DNA of 64,000 nucleotides from Acinetobacter sp. WCHA55 (GTDB lineage: Bacteria > Pseudomonadota > Gammaproteobacteria > Pseudomonadales > Moraxellaceae), in NCBI RefSeq assembly GCF_002165305.2, contig NZ_CP032286.1:2046001-2110000 (forward strand), given 5' to 3'. Positions 29,212 through 40,233 of this stretch are shown here, piece after piece; position 1 is the first letter of the stretch; each line of letters opens with the position of its first letter. A program made the translations under genes and the position numbers. Below the pieces are notes generated by a model. It was not told where the DNA came from. It ran no database searches and was given only the letters and a program-made list of their open reading frames with translations.

Positions 29212-30591
29212 TTATTGGATCCGCATCCCTAAAATGGCCGGTGTGCCTTGTCGGATAATTCCAACGCGGGCAACCTGACCTTTTTTCAACTCAGATGCCG
29301 CTTGGATAAAATCATTGGTGTTGTTTATGACTTTATTATTAATGCGCGTGACCACATCACCAGCCGTCATACCTGACTGTGCTGCTGCGCCACCACGCTT
29401 CACTTCTTGAATTAACACCCCCCCTTTCACATTGAGCTGCGACAATTCAGCAGGTGCTAAATTTCGGATAGCAATGCCTAAAACAGGTCCTTTGCTTTGA
29501 GCAACTGTATCTGATTTTGCAGGTGTATCATCTGGTGCGGTGGTGAGTGTTGCTGATATATTCCGCTTTTTATCATCACGCAATACTTCAAGCTGTACCG
29601 TTTGATTTGGCATAGTACGATTTAAATAGTTCAATAATTCAGAGGTTCGTGAAATCGGTGTTCCATTAAATTTTAAAATAATATCGCCCGCTTTTAGCCC
29701 CGCTTTCTGTGCAGGTGAGTTTGGCTGCACATTGGTAATCAATGAGCCTTCAGGTTTTGGCAAATTGTAAGATTCTGCCAAATTTCGGTCTAGATCTTGT
29801 AGATTGAAGCCTAAATATGAGCGAGTAACTTTGCCAGTTTTCTTCAGTTGGTCAGCAATATCCATTGCGACATCAATTGGAATCGAGAAAGACAGCCCCA
29901 TATAACCGCCCGTACCACTGAAGATACGCGAGTTCACTCCAACCACTTCCCCTTGTTGATTGAATAGTGGACCACCTGAGTTTCCTGGATTGAGCGCCAC
30001 ATCAGTTTGAATGAAGGGTACCGATGTCTCCCCCATCATATTACGCATTTTCGCACTCACGATGCCCGCCGAAGCCGAATAATCAAAACCAAACGGTGAG
30101 CCGATCGCAAGCACAGGTTCACCTACACGCAGTTGATCAACATTGCCTGCACGAAGTGATGGAAAATTTGTACCATTCACCTTAAGCAAGGCTACATCGG
30201 TTCGTTCATCACTACCTACTACAGTTGCATCCAGTTCACGACGGTCATTAAACATAATCGTGACTTTCGATGCATCTTCTACGACGTGATGGTTTGTCAA
30301 TAAATAACCATCTTTACTAATAAAAAATGCGCTGCCATAAGCCGTTTTTTCTTGCGGTGATTGTTGCTGCGGAATAATGACTTGATTACCAAAAAAACGC
30401 TTCAAAATTTCAGGTATTTGTTGCTGCAGTAACTCTTCTTGAGTCATCTTTTTAACCACATTTACACTCACCACAGCAGGGCTGACTTGCTCAACCAAGT
30501 TTGAGAAATCAACAGGTGCTGCCTGTGTTTGCACCGCAGCCATTGTGCATGCAACAGCAAAAAAACCAGTTTGTATCGCGCGACTTTTCAT
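29212..30591 (-). CDS. periplasmic Do-type serine endoprotease (DegP/DegQ/MucD family)
   Basis: This is a 459-residue HtrA protease. A signal peptide ends near QTQA-A (residue 24). The triad is His102 (NHHVVED), Asp132 (DERTDVALL) and Ser205 (NPGNSGGPLF). Two PDZ domains follow (about 260-350 and 375-455). The LA loop is short and Gln-rich, which is closer to DegQ and MucD than to E. coli DegP. It degrades or chaperones misfolded envelope proteins. It stands alone; I see no mucABC-type neighbours, so I leave the symbol open. Confidence 0.93.
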   Translation of the reverse strand: MKSRAIQTGFFAVACTMAAVQTQAAPVDFSNLVEQVSPAVVSVNVVKKMTQEELLQQQIPEILKRFFGNQVIIPQQQSPQEKTAYGSAFFISKDGYLLTNHHVVEDASKVTIMFNDRRELDATVVGSDERTDVALLKVNGTNFPSLRAGNVDQLRVGEPVLAIGSPFGFDYSASAGIVSAKMRNMMGETSVPFIQTDVALNPGNSGGPLFNQQGEVVGVNSRIFSGTGGYMGLSFSIPIDVAMDIADQLKKTGKVTRSYLGFNLQDLDRNLAESYNLPKPEGSLITNVQPNSPAQKAGLKAGDIILKFNGTPISRTSELLNYLNRTMPNQTVQLEVLRDDKKRNISATLTTAPDDTPAKSDTVAQSKGPVLGIAIRNLAPAELSQLNVKGGVLIQEVKRGGAAAQSGMTAGDVVTRINNKVINNTNDFIQAASELKKGQVARVGIIRQGTPAILGMRIQ

Positions 30592-30821
30592 ATCAAGTAT
30601 TGACCTATATGTTTGTTATCAACTTATGTATTAGCGTTTTTAGCATAATCTTTGTCTATCTTGGGTAATAATATGTTCTATTATGTTTGTATAAACAAGA
30701 GCTTAAAATTTATTTAAAAAAATACGTTGTTTATTTATATTTTCCATCAATTGTAGAGATTTTACCCTTGCCTTTTTGTGAAAAAAGCGCTGTCATTAGC
30801 GAACTTTTTCCAAATTAGCTG

Positions 30822-32459
30822 ATGGACATGTCTAATTTAAACACAACACATCATTTTGATGTGATTATTGTGGGAAGTGGCGGTGCAGGCCTGAGCTTAG
30901 CCTTATCGTTGCCTCAACATTTCAATATTGCCGTTCTTGCAAAATCAAACCTGACCGATGCAAGTACCTTCTATGCGCAAGGTGGCGTTGCTGCTGTTTT
31001 AGATGAAACGGATTCGATTGAACAGCACATTGATGACACCATGATTGCAGGCGCTCACTTATGCGAGACCGAAGCTGTAAAGCAAACCGTTGAAGGCGGT
31101 AAACCTTCTGTTGATTTTCTACTGAAACATGGCGTCCAGTTTACCCTTGATGATCAAGAGCAATTGCATCTAACACGTGAAGGTGGACATTCTCAACGCC
31201 GTATTATTCATGCTGCTGATGCAACAGGTCGTGCCATTTCAACCACTTTAGTTGAACGTGCAATTGAAAAAGACAACATCACCATTTTTGAAAATTACAT
31301 CGCCATCGATTTAATCACCTCTCAAAAACTGGGCTTAAAAGAACAACCAAATCGTGCATTAGGCCTCTATGCACTCGATGAAAAGACTGAAAAAGTCCAT
31401 ACATTTTTAGCACCTTTCACTGCTTTAGCCTGTGGGGGGGCAATGAAAGCCTACTTGTATACTTCAAACCCTGACATTGCAACTGGTGACGGCATTGCCA
31501 TGGCTTTTCGAGCAGGCTGCCGCGTGGCCAATATGGAATTTAACCAATTCCACCCAACCTGTTTATACCACCCACAAGCACGCTCTTTCCTGATTACTGA
31601 AGCAATGCGTGGTGAAGGTGCTTATTTACGTTTACCCGATGGCGAACGTTTTATGTTGCGCTTTGATGAACGTGCAGAACTTGCTCCACGTGACATTGTG
31701 GCACGCGCTATTGACTATGAAATCAAACGCTTAGGTATTCGTCATGTCTGGCTCGACATTAGTCATAAACCCGAAAGTTTCATTAAAGAACACTTCCCGA
31801 CCTTGTATGCTCGTTTGCTCGAACTTGGCATCGACATTACCAAGGAAATGATTCCTGTAGTTCCTGCTGCGCACTATACCTGCGGCGGTGTCGTGGTTGA
31901 TGAACATAGTCAAACTGACATTCAAGGTTTATATGCGATTGGTGAAACATCATATACAGGTTTGCATGGTGCTAACCGGATGGCCAGTAACTCACTATTA
32001 GAATGTTTTGTGTATGGTATGAGTGCTGCGGAACACATCGAGAAAAGTTTTGATTCAAATTACCAATCTCCAACGGCTCCAGCTTGGGACGATTCCCAAG
32101 TGACAAATCCTGATGAAGATGTGGTGATTTTGCAAAACTGGGATGAACTGCGTCAGACCATGTGGAACTATGTCGGCATTGTCCGTACCACGAAACGTCT
32201 TGAACGCGCACTCCACCGTATTGAAATGTTGAAGCGGGAAATTACTGAGTATTACCAAGATTATCAAGTCAGTAAGAACTTAATTGAGCTACGTAATTTG
32301 GTTTTAGTGTCTGAAATGATCGTGCGCTGTGCTATGGAACGAAAAGAATCACGTGGGCTACATTACACTTTAGACTACCCTGAACTGTCGAATGAACTAC
32401 GTAAAACCGTACTCACCCCTTTAAATTTTAAAGTTGAAACACCTTTAGTGAATAACTAA
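30822..32459 (+). CDS. nadB: L-aspartate oxidase
   Basis: This is a 545-residue flavoprotein. The FAD Rossmann motif is [17 protein letters not shown] (about 14-30). The active-site segments are [31 protein letters not shown] and [10 protein letters not shown], and the C-terminal helical domain is complete. It oxidises aspartate to iminoaspartate for NadA in de novo NAD synthesis. nadA is not in the window. Two ATG codons lie six bases apart, and the first is assumed. A terminator follows. Confidence 0.96.
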   Translation: MDMSNLNTTHHFDVIIVGSGGAGLSLALSLPQHFNIAVLAKSNLTDASTFYAQGGVAAVLDETDSIEQHIDDTMIAGAHLCETEAVKQTVEGGKPSVDFLLKHGVQFTLDDQEQLHLTREGGHSQRRIIHAADATGRAISTTLVERAIEKDNITIFENYIAIDLITSQKLGLKEQPNRALGLYALDEKTEKVHTFLAPFTALACGGAMKAYLYTSNPDIATGDGIAMAFRAGCRVANMEFNQFHPTCLYHPQARSFLITEAMRGEGAYLRLPDGERFMLRFDERAELAPRDIVARAIDYEIKRLGIRHVWLDISHKPESFIKEHFPTLYARLLELGIDITKEMIPVVPAAHYTCGGVVVDEHSQTDIQGLYAIGETSYTGLHGANRMASNSLLECFVYGMSAAEHIEKSFDSNYQSPTAPAWDDSQVTNPDEDVVILQNWDELRQTMWNYVGIVRTTKRLERALHRIEMLKREITEYYQDYQVSKNLIELRNLVLVSEMIVRCAMERKESRGLHYTLDYPELSNELRKTVLTPLNFKVETPLVNN

Positions 32460-32470
32460 TTTTTAAAAAA

Positions 32471-32498
32471 ATAAAAGCCTGATTCGTCAGGCTTTTAT
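32471..32498. terminator. bidirectional terminator between nadB and hotdog gene
   Basis: ATAAAAGCCTGA (32471-32482), loop TTCG, TCAGGCTTTTAT (32487-32498): a perfect 12-bp stem with a tetraloop, between convergent genes. Confidence 0.92.
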
Positions 32499-32511
32499 AT
32501 TCAGTCATTTT

Positions 32512-32928
32512 TTAGGATTTGGGTGGAATAGAATAAGTTCCCACCACATGTGCAATGGGTTCATCCTTACCAACTGAATATAACCACACATCACCAACCA
32601 CCAGCACTTTGCCTACTTTCATCAGTTTACACTCACCACGTATATTTGCTGAAGCAACAGGTTTACTGAGAAAATTAATCGACAAATTAGTGGTCACAGC
32701 TAAACCGACTATCCCAATCTCTCCTAAAATAGCAATATACAGCGCATAGTCAGCAAGGGTCATCATAGTTGGGCCTGAAACTGTTCCACCTGGTCTCAAA
32801 TCGCGCTTATCTACCTGATACACGACTGTTGCAGCGCGCTCAGTGATGGATTCGATACGACATTTTTCTAAACTTTGTGGAAATTCCTTTTCTAAAAAAG
32901 CCACAATCTCGGTTAAGTTACTTTTCAT
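32512..32928 (-). CDS. PaaI-family hotdog thioesterase
   Basis: This is a 138-residue hotdog protein. The core reads RPGGTVSGPTMMTLADYALYIAIL, in which SGPTMM replaces the HGG turn of typical PaaI proteins and the aspartate is kept. Then LAVTTNLSINFLSKP continues the fold. Such proteins hydrolyse acyl-CoA; without the usual turn the substrate could differ. It is separated by about 90 bp from tmk and is convergent with nadB. Confidence 0.85.
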   Translation of the reverse strand: MKSNLTEIVAFLEKEFPQSLEKCRIESITERAATVVYQVDKRDLRPGGTVSGPTMMTLADYALYIAILGEIGIVGLAVTTNLSINFLSKPVASANIRGECKLMKVGKVLVVGDVWLYSVGKDEPIAHVVGTYSIPPKS

Positions 32929-33017
32929 TTTCCCTGCTATTTACAATCCTTTGAGACTGACTATAAAAGAAAAATTTATTTCACTACAATCCCGAAATGG
33001 AAATTTCAGGATAGTTT

Positions 33018-33617
33018 TTAGTTTAAATATTGCAACGCTTGTGCAAAAACCTGCTCTGGTGACTGGGTCGCATCCAAGCGTTTGACCCGCTCAGGATACT
33101 GCTCCCAGAGCTGCTGATAACCTGCCCGTACTTTTTCAAAAAAAGTGACTTTTTCTTGTTCAAAGCGGTCTAAAGCCCCACGTTCACGTGCGCGCGACAT
33201 ACCTGTTTCAATCGGTGCATCGAGCCAAAATGTAATATTTGGCATATGGCTGACAAAGTGATCATTCAGCAGTTGCAACTTCGACTTGCTCAAACCACGT
33301 CCTGAGCATTGGTAAGCAAAGCTGGCATCGGTAAAACGATCACACAATACGGTTTTATGTTCCGTTAAAGCCGGCACGATCACTTGTTGTAAGTGCTGTG
33401 CGCGAGCCGCGTACATCAGTAGCAGCTCAGTATCATTCGCCATCGACTCTTCATGATTAACTGATAATAATAGAGAGCGAATTTGCTCAGCCATCGGTGT
33501 ACCACCTGGCTCACGCGTTAAAACAACCTGCTGACCTTGTTGTTCTAGATGCTCATAAATTTTGCGAATCAGTGTGGTTTTACCGACACCTTCTGTGCCC
33601 TCAAAACTAATAAACAT
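33018..33617 (-). CDS. tmk: thymidylate kinase
   Basis: This is a 199-residue dTMP kinase. The P-loop is GTEGVGKTT (7-15), the DR motif is in LCDRFTDASFAYQ, and the LID segment RARERGALDRFE carries the basic residues of the type-II enzyme. It phosphorylates dTMP to dTDP. Its start codon directly follows the mltG stop codon, in the conserved order pabC-mltG-tmk. Confidence 0.97.
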   Translation of the reverse strand: MFISFEGTEGVGKTTLIRKIYEHLEQQGQQVVLTREPGGTPMAEQIRSLLLSVNHEESMANDTELLLMYAARAQHLQQVIVPALTEHKTVLCDRFTDASFAYQCSGRGLSKSKLQLLNDHFVSHMPNITFWLDAPIETGMSRARERGALDRFEQEKVTFFEKVRAGYQQLWEQYPERVKRLDATQSPEQVFAQALQYLN

Positions 33618-34673
33618 CTATTCATCCTTCTTGGTTTTTAAAACGCTGAGATATTCTTTTACAGCTTGGTTGTGCTGCTCTAAAGTCTCACTAAATGTGT
33701 GCCCACCATTACCCGTTGCAACAAAGTAGATGTTTTTGCTGTTGTCTGGATGCATGGTGGCTTCAATGGCTTTTTTACTTGGTAAAGCAATTGGCGTAGG
33801 AGGTAAGCCATTGATGGTATAGGTATTGTAGGCTGTTGGGGTACGCAAGTCTTGGCGGGTAATGTTGCCTGTGTATTTATCGCCCATACCATAAATCACG
33901 GTCGGGTCCGTTTGCAAACGCATACCGAGTTGAAGGCGACGCGCAAACACACCTGACACTTGCTCCAGTTCACGGTCAACATTGGTTTCTTTTTCAATGA
34001 TAGAGGCCATGATCAAGGCTTCGTATTTGTCTTTATACGGCAAATTTGCCACACGGTTTGCCCACGCTTCATCTAAAGCTTTCATTTGGCGTTTGTATAA
34101 ATCCGTTAAGATTTTTTTGTCCGACTCACCTTTAGCAAAAAAGTAAGTATCTGGCGCAAACAGTCCTTCTGCATGGTCATAAGGAATGTCTAAAGCTTTT
34201 AAAAGCTGATCCATGGGCAAATTAGACACTTCTTTTTTGACGAGAGCATCTTTTTTTAAAGCTTCGACCAGTTGTTTAAAAGTCGTGCCTTCTATTACCA
34301 ATATACGATTCATCTCGGCATTATCGACATTGGAAATCATATCCAAAACTTGGCGAATACTCATACCTTCGCGCACTTCATAAACGCCTGCTTTCAGCGT
34401 GTCATGAATAAAAATCTTTTGATAGAGCTTTAAAATAATGGGAAAACTAGCCATGTCTTCTTTGGCTAAACGGTCAATAAAACCGGAATAGGTATCGCCA
34501 GAGTTAATGGCCAATAACTGCTTTTTACCCTCAACAGGGTAGGACTTAAATAGACTCGACCACAGTACAATCATCAATAAAACAATGATACTCACAGCAA
34601 TCAATAACAACCCTTTCATTTTACGTTGGGGTGGTTGCGTTTTCTTTTTCGATTTGGTTTTGGCTGCGGACAT
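33618..34673 (-). CDS. mltG: endolytic murein transglycosylase MltG
   Basis: This is a 351-residue YceG-type enzyme. A basic cytosolic lead (KTKSKKKTQPPQRKMK) precedes one transmembrane helix (about 20-42), then a LysM-like part and the catalytic domain with the glutamate in ASIIEKET and LQTDPTVIYG, and the YNTYTINGLPPTPI block. It cuts nascent peptidoglycan and limits glycan length. It ends at tmk with no gap and starts two bases after pabC. Confidence 0.96.
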   Translation of the reverse strand: MSAAKTKSKKKTQPPQRKMKGLLLIAVSIIVLLMIVLWSSLFKSYPVEGKKQLLAINSGDTYSGFIDRLAKEDMASFPIILKLYQKIFIHDTLKAGVYEVREGMSIRQVLDMISNVDNAEMNRILVIEGTTFKQLVEALKKDALVKKEVSNLPMDQLLKALDIPYDHAEGLFAPDTYFFAKGESDKKILTDLYKRQMKALDEAWANRVANLPYKDKYEALIMASIIEKETNVDRELEQVSGVFARRLQLGMRLQTDPTVIYGMGDKYTGNITRQDLRTPTAYNTYTINGLPPTPIALPSKKAIEATMHPDNSKNIYFVATGNGGHTFSETLEQHNQAVKEYLSVLKTKKDE

Positions 34674-34674
34674 A

Positions 34675-35487
34675 CTACTGCATCTGATTAAGTTGAAGAC
34701 GATGGAACAAATCTATACATGGCTGAACATCTAAATGCTGATGATTCAAACTTTTGGCTATTTTCATAGGACTCAAGGCATTACAAAAAAATAAGCTTTG
34801 AAAGCGTGGAATTTCTTCCATATCAATCATCCTCAGCTCACAGCTAATCCCTTGTTGCTGCATGCGTGCCAATATTTCGGCACGCATGACACCATGTACG
34901 CCATTATAACGAAGTTCAGGACTAATCCACCGATCATTTAGCAGAATGAAACAATTACTGCTCACACCTTCAACGACAGAGCCTTGCACATCTGTGACCA
35001 AAGCTTCCAACCAACCGTGTTGTTCTGCTTCATGCTTGAGTAAGACTTGCTCTAAACGGTTTAAACTTTTCACACCCACCATTTGCGGCATATTCAACCC
35101 AATTGCATGTTGCAATACCCCTGAATCAATTTCGCTGTATGTCAAAGCCTCTGATGCTTGCGGATAGAAAAACACCCAAACGTCAGCAGGATGTGTGGGC
35201 AAACTATAACCGCGTTGCCCTTCACCCCGACTAATAATAATTTTCAGAGTGCCGTTTAAGTGTGCATGGGTTTGTTTTAATTGCACGATGCTGCGCTGAA
35301 TAAAGGCTAAATCTGCTGACAACAACAGTCTTTCACAGGCCAATTTCAGGCGTGCTATGTGTAGAGGCTCTAGTTCGATCACACCGTCACGGATACGCGC
35401 TGTACTAAAACAACCATCTCCATAGTGAAACGCACGATCTAATAATTCTATTTGTTTGATTTCTTGTGCATTTTTATAGCAATGCAT
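34675..35487 (-). CDS. pabC: aminodeoxychorismate lyase
   Basis: This is a 270-residue fold-type IV PLP enzyme. DRAFHYGDGCFSTARI is the family N-terminal signature, the PLP lysine lies in VKSLNRLEQ, and EGVSSNCFI with GVMRAEIL completes the site. It makes p-aminobenzoate from aminodeoxychorismate for folate. I choose the ATG at 35487: AGGG lies about 10 bases upstream and this matches the usual N-terminus. The frame is open to 35604 but the extra part is AT-rich, Lys-rich and unlike the family. Confidence 0.9.
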   Translation of the reverse strand: MHCYKNAQEIKQIELLDRAFHYGDGCFSTARIRDGVIELEPLHIARLKLACERLLLSADLAFIQRSIVQLKQTHAHLNGTLKIIISRGEGQRGYSLPTHPADVWVFFYPQASEALTYSEIDSGVLQHAIGLNMPQMVGVKSLNRLEQVLLKHEAEQHGWLEALVTDVQGSVVEGVSSNCFILLNDRWISPELRYNGVHGVMRAEILARMQQQGISCELRMIDMEEIPRFQSLFFCNALSPMKIAKSLNHQHLDVQPCIDLFHRLQLNQMQ

Positions 35488-35651
35488 GCCAATGTACCCT
35501 GAAACAATTTTCTGTTTTAGTTTAATGAATTCTGAGCAGAACTCTTTTTCTTTTTTATTCATATAAAATTCATTTTTTATTATTTTTTTAGCAATAAGAC
35601 TCACAGTATTCTTGCCTCATGTTTAAAAACGTTTAAAATTTGAGGTCTCAC

Positions 35652-36662
35652 ATGAGCTTATCTAAGTTAAAAATTGGGGTACTAGCAGCGCTAGTTTCAG
35701 TCACATCTTTTGGTGTCGTAGCAAAAGATTTTCTTAATGTGTCATATGATCCAACACGCGAACTCTATGAAGACGTCAACAAACAGTTTGGCGCTTATTG
35801 GAAACAACGCACAGGACAAGACATCAACTTTAAACAGTCTCACGGCGGCTCGGGGAAACAAGCCCGTTCGGTCATTGATGGTTTAGGTGCAGATGTGGTG
35901 ACACTTGCTCTTGCAGCAGATATCGATGTGATTGCTGAAAAAGCAAAACTTTTACCGACCAACTGGCAAAAGAAATTACCCAATAACTCGACACCATATA
36001 CTTCGACTATTGTATTCCTTGTCCGTAAAGGTAACCCTCAAGGCATTAAAGACTGGGGCGACCTCGTTAAGCCAGGTGTTGGCATTATTACACCTAATCC
36101 AAAAACATCAGGTGGTGCACGCTGGAACTACTTAGCAGCTTGGGCTTGGGCGAAACATCAGCCTGCGGGTAACGATGCCAAAGCACAAGAGTTCGTGCGT
36201 AAAATTTATAAAAATACCAAAGTGCTAGATTCAGGGGCACGTGGCGCCACTACAACCTTTGCTGAACGCGGTATCGGTGATGTTCTCTTAGCATGGGAAA
36301 ACGAAGCACACTTAGCAATTCGTGAACAACCAGGTAAGTTTGAGATCGTAACGCCTTCATTATCTATTTTGGCAGAACCACCTGTTGCCATTGTTGAAAA
36401 GAATGCAGAAAAAGACGGAAATTTGAATTTGGCGAAAGCATATCTCAACTATTTATATTCACCTGCTGGACAGGAAATTGCGGCGAAAAACTTCTATCGC
36501 CCACGTAATGCAAGTGTCTTGAAAAAATATGCGACCACATTCAAACCGTTGAAGTTGGTAACCATAGATAAAGAATTTGGCGGTTGGACTAAGGTACAAA
36601 AACAGCACTTTGAAAATGGTGGTGTATTTGACCAAATTGTGAAAGCCAATACCACGAAATAA
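35652..36662 (+). CDS. sbp: sulfate ABC transporter, periplasmic binding protein
   Basis: This is a 336-residue binding protein. A signal peptide ends near VVA-K (residue 24). The family residues are [42 protein letters not shown] (sulfate contacts), and RKGNPKxIKDW-like [13 protein letters not shown]. It binds sulfate or thiosulfate for CysTWA. I choose the ATG at 35652, since TGAGG lies 6 bases upstream; a TTG at 35640 is open. It leads the operon with an alpha/beta hydrolase, cysT, cysW, cysA and a CysB-type gene. Confidence 0.95.
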   Translation: MSLSKLKIGVLAALVSVTSFGVVAKDFLNVSYDPTRELYEDVNKQFGAYWKQRTGQDINFKQSHGGSGKQARSVIDGLGADVVTLALAADIDVIAEKAKLLPTNWQKKLPNNSTPYTSTIVFLVRKGNPQGIKDWGDLVKPGVGIITPNPKTSGGARWNYLAAWAWAKHQPAGNDAKAQEFVRKIYKNTKVLDSGARGATTTFAERGIGDVLLAWENEAHLAIREQPGKFEIVTPSLSILAEPPVAIVEKNAEKDGNLNLAKAYLNYLYSPAGQEIAAKNFYRPRNASVLKKYATTFKPLKLVTIDKEFGGWTKVQKQHFENGGVFDQIVKANTTK

Positions 36663-36699
36663 AACCTAGTCTAGTAAATAGCTGTAAGGGAGCATCGAC

Positions 36700-37305
36700 A
36701 TGATTCATACTGTAATTGTACCGGGCGTGGGTGGAAGTGAACATGACCACTGGCAATCGTGGCTACAACGTCAGCTCAAGTCATGCTCTCGTGTACAGCA
36801 GCAAGATTGGAATAAACCCGTACTTCATGAATGGATTGAGCAATTTGTCAAAACAGTTCAATCCATTCATGAACCAATTCAAATTGTGGCACATAGCTTT
36901 GGTTGTTTAACTACAGTCGCTGCTTTAGCACAGCATCCTGAACTAAATCAAAAAATCAAAAATTTAGTTCTGGTTGCGCCAGCCAACCCTGCTCGCTTTG
37001 GTAATGCAGGTTTTGCTCGCGATAGCCAAAATAACTATCAACAGTATTTCCACCAACTCAAGTTACAAGTTCCCAGCCAAATGATCATCAGTGAAAATGA
37101 TCCATGGCTTAATTTTCAAGATGCGTTGCAACTGGCAAAAGCATGGAAAATCAGACCTAAGAACTTGGGGCAAGTAGGACATATTAATGTGGCATCAGGT
37201 TTTGGGCCATTCCCTGAAATTTATGATTTTTTGATTTCAGAAAGTGTGCTAAAAAACATTAGTTTTTACAATGAAAGCAAGTATTTATTTAAATTTGCAA
37301 TTTAA
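36700..37305 (+). CDS. alpha/beta hydrolase, RBBP9/YdeN type
   Basis: This is a 201-residue small serine hydrolase. VIVPGVGGSEHDHWQSWLQ is the RBBP9/YdeN opening (PG-x-GG-x-x-x-HW), and the nucleophile is in AHSFGC. Asp in SENDPWLNF and His in GHINVASGFG complete the triad. The substrate is unknown. It lies 37 bp after sbp and 85 bp before cysT, on the same strand, so it is probably expressed with sulfate uptake, possibly to free sulfur from an organosulfur compound; that link is inference from position. Confidence 0.85.
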   Translation: MIHTVIVPGVGGSEHDHWQSWLQRQLKSCSRVQQQDWNKPVLHEWIEQFVKTVQSIHEPIQIVAHSFGCLTTVAALAQHPELNQKIKNLVLVAPANPARFGNAGFARDSQNNYQQYFHQLKLQVPSQMIISENDPWLNFQDALQLAKAWKIRPKNLGQVGHINVASGFGPFPEIYDFLISESVLKNISFYNESKYLFKFAI

Positions 37306-37346
37306 ATACTACAAATGATACTTGTGCCGAAATTCAGTTTTATTTG

Positions 37347-37378
37347 AGCTGACTCTTTTTAGGTCAGCTTTCTCTCTT
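37347..37378 (+). terminator. hairpin between hydrolase gene and cysT (partial terminator or attenuator)
   Basis: AGCTGAC (37347-37353) pairs with GTCAGCT (37363-37369), loop of 9, followed by TTCTCTCTTT. The stem is 7 bp and the tail is a broken T-run, so it may give only partial stop and lower permease levels relative to the binding protein. Confidence 0.5.
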
Positions 37379-37390
37379 TGAGGAGTAATC

Positions 37391-38224
37391 ATGTCGCAGC
37401 GATCCCGAGTGCTGCCAGGATTTGGTCTTTCTCTAGGCTTTACCCTAGCATATTTGTCATTAATCGTTCTTATTCCATTGTCCGCTGTTTTTATTAAGTC
37501 TTTAGGCATTGGTTGGGATGGTTTATGGGAAATTTTAAGTTCAGAACGTATTTTAAAATCTTTGCAGCTCAGTTTTAGTACAGCCCTGATCGCCGCGTTT
37601 ATTAATGTGGTTTTTGGTCTACTTCTGGCATGGTGTTTGGTTCGTTACCGTTTTCCAGGTAAACGCATTGTGGATGCCTTAGTCGACTTACCGTTTGCCT
37701 TACCCACTGCTGTTGCAGGTATTGCACTCACCTCGCTTTACGCGCCTACAGGTTGGATCGGTCAATATCTTGAGCCTTTAGGCATTCAAGTGGCTTATAC
37801 CCCGATTGGTATTACTTTAGCACTGATTTTTATTGGTATTCCTTTTGTGGTACGGACAGTGCAACCTGTCCTCAGTGACTTAGAAACCGAGTTAGAAGAA
37901 GCAGCATCAGCATTAGGTGCCAATCGCTTACAGATTGTGACCAAAGTGATTTTGCCAATTTTATTTCCAGCACTTATTACTGGTTTTGCACTTGCCTTTG
38001 CACGTGGCGTCGGTGAATACGGTTCAGTTATCTTTATTGCAGGGAATCAGCCGTTTAAAACAGAAATTGCACCACTCATGATTATTTCGCGCTTAGAAGA
38101 ATATGACTATGCAGGTGCAACTACAATTGCAGTCGTCATGTTGGTGCTGTCTTTCGCTATTTTATTCCTGATTAACTTGTTACAAGCATGGGCGAGCCGT
38201 CGTACAGGGAGAACAGCACGATGA
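37391..38224 (+). CDS. cysT: sulfate/thiosulfate ABC transporter permease CysT
   Basis: This is a 277-residue inner membrane permease with six or seven helices. The ATPase-contact EAA loop is [21 protein letters not shown]. The order sbp-(hydrolase)-cysT-cysW-cysA is that of the sulfate operon (cysT is also called cysU). The stop overlaps the cysW start as ATGA. Confidence 0.95.
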   Translation: MSQRSRVLPGFGLSLGFTLAYLSLIVLIPLSAVFIKSLGIGWDGLWEILSSERILKSLQLSFSTALIAAFINVVFGLLLAWCLVRYRFPGKRIVDALVDLPFALPTAVAGIALTSLYAPTGWIGQYLEPLGIQVAYTPIGITLALIFIGIPFVVRTVQPVLSDLETELEEAASALGANRLQIVTKVILPILFPALITGFALAFARGVGEYGSVIFIAGNQPFKTEIAPLMIISRLEEYDYAGATTIAVVMLVLSFAILFLINLLQAWASRRTGRTAR

Positions 38225-39102
38225 ATATCAATAGTAATGCGCTTGCTGAAAAGCTACAGTCACGTGATGCAACACGTGAGCCAACTTGGGTACGCTACAC
38301 CCTGATTACGATTGCTCTGCTGTTCTTTTTGAGCTGTCTGATCTTGCCGCTGATTTTGGTGTTTGTTGAAGCCTTTAAACAAGGCGTCGGTGTCTATGCT
38401 CAAGCCTTGGTTCATCCAGATACATTATCCGCAGTCAAACTCACTTTATTAACCGCGGTAATTGCAGTTCCTCTGAATGTTGTGTTTGGTGTTGCAGCCG
38501 CTTGGTGTGTGGCCAAATTTAACTTCCGTGGTAAATCCATCTTAACCACGATTATTGATATGCCATTTTCAGTATCCCCTGTTATCGCAGGCTTAATGCT
38601 AGTACTGATTTTTGGTACGCAAGGTTGGTTTGGCGGTTGGCTTATGGATAATGACATCAAAATTCTGTATGCAGTTCCTGCCATTGTATTAGCAACGATC
38701 TTTATTACCGTTCCTTTTGTTGCACGTGAACTTATTCCTCTCATGGAAGCCCAAGGAACTGAAGAAGAAGAAGCTGCGATTGTACTCGGTGCATCAGGCT
38801 GGCAAACCTTTTGGAAAGTAACCCTACCCAATATTAAATGGGGTTTAATTTACGGCGTCATTCTGTGTAATGCACGTGCCATGGGTGAATTTGGTGCGGT
38901 ATCGGTGGTTTCAGGTCATATTCGTGGTGAAACCAATACTTTGCCTCTACATGTCGAGATTCTCTATAACGAATATACCTTCAGTGCGGCTTTTGCTGTG
39001 TCTTCACTCTTGGCACTTTTAGCGATTGTGACTTTGGTGTTAAAAACATGGGTTGAGATTCGCCAAGAAAAGCAAAACAAACATAATGATTCAACAGTTT
39101 AA
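38221..39102 (+). CDS. cysW: sulfate/thiosulfate ABC transporter permease CysW
   Basis: This is a 293-residue permease with about six helices and the EAA loop [22 protein letters not shown] choose the ATG at 38221, which overlaps the cysT stop (ATGA) and has AGGGAG upstream; the open frame begins at 38188 inside cysT. It pairs with CysT to form the channel. The gap to cysA is 12 bp. Confidence 0.95.
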   Translation: MNINSNALAEKLQSRDATREPTWVRYTLITIALLFFLSCLILPLILVFVEAFKQGVGVYAQALVHPDTLSAVKLTLLTAVIAVPLNVVFGVAAAWCVAKFNFRGKSILTTIIDMPFSVSPVIAGLMLVLIFGTQGWFGGWLMDNDIKILYAVPAIVLATIFITVPFVARELIPLMEAQGTEEEEAAIVLGASGWQTFWKVTLPNIKWGLIYGVILCNARAMGEFGAVSVVSGHIRGETNTLPLHVEILYNEYTFSAAFAVSSLLALLAIVTLVLKTWVEIRQEKQNKHNDSTV

Positions 39103-39114
39103 AGGAATGACCTC

Positions 39115-40176
39115 ATGAGTATTCAAGTTAAAAATATTGAAAAACACTTTGGTGCATTCCATGCGCTGAATAACATTTCTCTCGATTTTCCTGATGGTCA
39201 GTTGGTTGCATTGCTCGGCCCATCAGGCTGTGGTAAAACCACCCTACTTCGTATTATTGCGGGGCTTGAGTCTGCAGATGGCGGTCAAGTCATCTTAGAA
39301 GGTGAAGATGCAACCAATGTACACGTACGTGAACGCGAAGTTGGCTTTGTATTTCAGCACTATGCCTTGTTCCGCCATATGACTGTATTTGACAATATCG
39401 CTTTTGGTCTCCGTGTTCGCCCACGTGCAACTCGCCCATCTGAAGCTGAAATTAAAAAACGTGTCACGCGTTTACTGGACTTAGTCCAATTGGGCTTTTT
39501 GGCAGATCGCTACCCTGCGCAACTATCTGGCGGTCAACGTCAACGTATTGCGTTAGCACGTGCTTTGGCAGTTGAACCACGCGTACTGTTACTGGATGAA
39601 CCTTTTGGTGCTTTGGATGCAAAAGTACGTAAGGAACTTCGTCGTTGGTTACGTACTTTGCATGATGAACTACATATCACCTCAATCTTTGTTACGCATG
39701 ACCAAGAAGAAGCTTTAGAGGTCGCAGATCAAATCATTGTGATGAATAAAGGGAATGTAGAGCAAATTGGTTCACCCCGTGAAGTTTATGAAAAACCAGC
39801 AACGCCGTTTGTGTTTGACTTCTTAGGTCAAGCAAACCGTTTCGAAGGACAAAATAATGCAGGTACGATCCAAATTGGTGAAGACCGTATTCAATTAGAC
39901 TCTTTACGCAATGCACCTTCGGGTGACGTGATTGCATTTGCCCGTCCAGATGAATTACGTATCCATGCACAGCCACAAGATAACGCCATCCAAGCGACTT
40001 TCGTCCGAGAATTATGGATTGCAGGCAAGGTGGTTGCGGAGCTCCATGATCGCCAAGGCAAACTGATTGAAATCTCACTGACTTCTGAAGAAGCAAAATT
40101 ACACCAATTTAGACCTAATCAAACGGTATGGTTAAGCCCATCAAACTTGCATTTATTTGCAAAACCTGCGGCTTAA
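39115..40176 (+). CDS. cysA: sulfate/thiosulfate ABC transporter ATPase CysA
   Basis: This is a 353-residue ABC ATPase. Walker A is GPSGCGKT (35-42), the Q-loop is FVFQHYALF, the signature is LSGGQRQR, Walker B is [11 protein letters not shown], and the switch His is in [13 protein letters not shown]-like regulatory domain follows (about 240-353). It powers CysTW. The CysB-type gene begins 58 bp downstream on the same strand. Confidence 0.96.
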   Translation: MSIQVKNIEKHFGAFHALNNISLDFPDGQLVALLGPSGCGKTTLLRIIAGLESADGGQVILEGEDATNVHVREREVGFVFQHYALFRHMTVFDNIAFGLRVRPRATRPSEAEIKKRVTRLLDLVQLGFLADRYPAQLSGGQRQRIALARALAVEPRVLLLDEPFGALDAKVRKELRRWLRTLHDELHITSIFVTHDQEEALEVADQIIVMNKGNVEQIGSPREVYEKPATPFVFDFLGQANRFEGQNNAGTIQIGEDRIQLDSLRNAPSGDVIAFARPDELRIHAQPQDNAIQATFVRELWIAGKVVAELHDRQGKLIEISLTSEEAKLHQFRPNQTVWLSPSNLHLFAKPAA

Positions 40177-40233
40177 GACCAATTGAATGGGGCATGTTGA
40201 ATGCCTCATTCATCATCAAAGAGATCCAAAACT

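Noticed and set aside
35488..35604. N-terminal extension of PabC
   Set aside because: The 39 extra residues are Lys-rich, AT-rich and unlike any aminodeoxychorismate lyase; the internal ATG with AGGG upstream fits the family.
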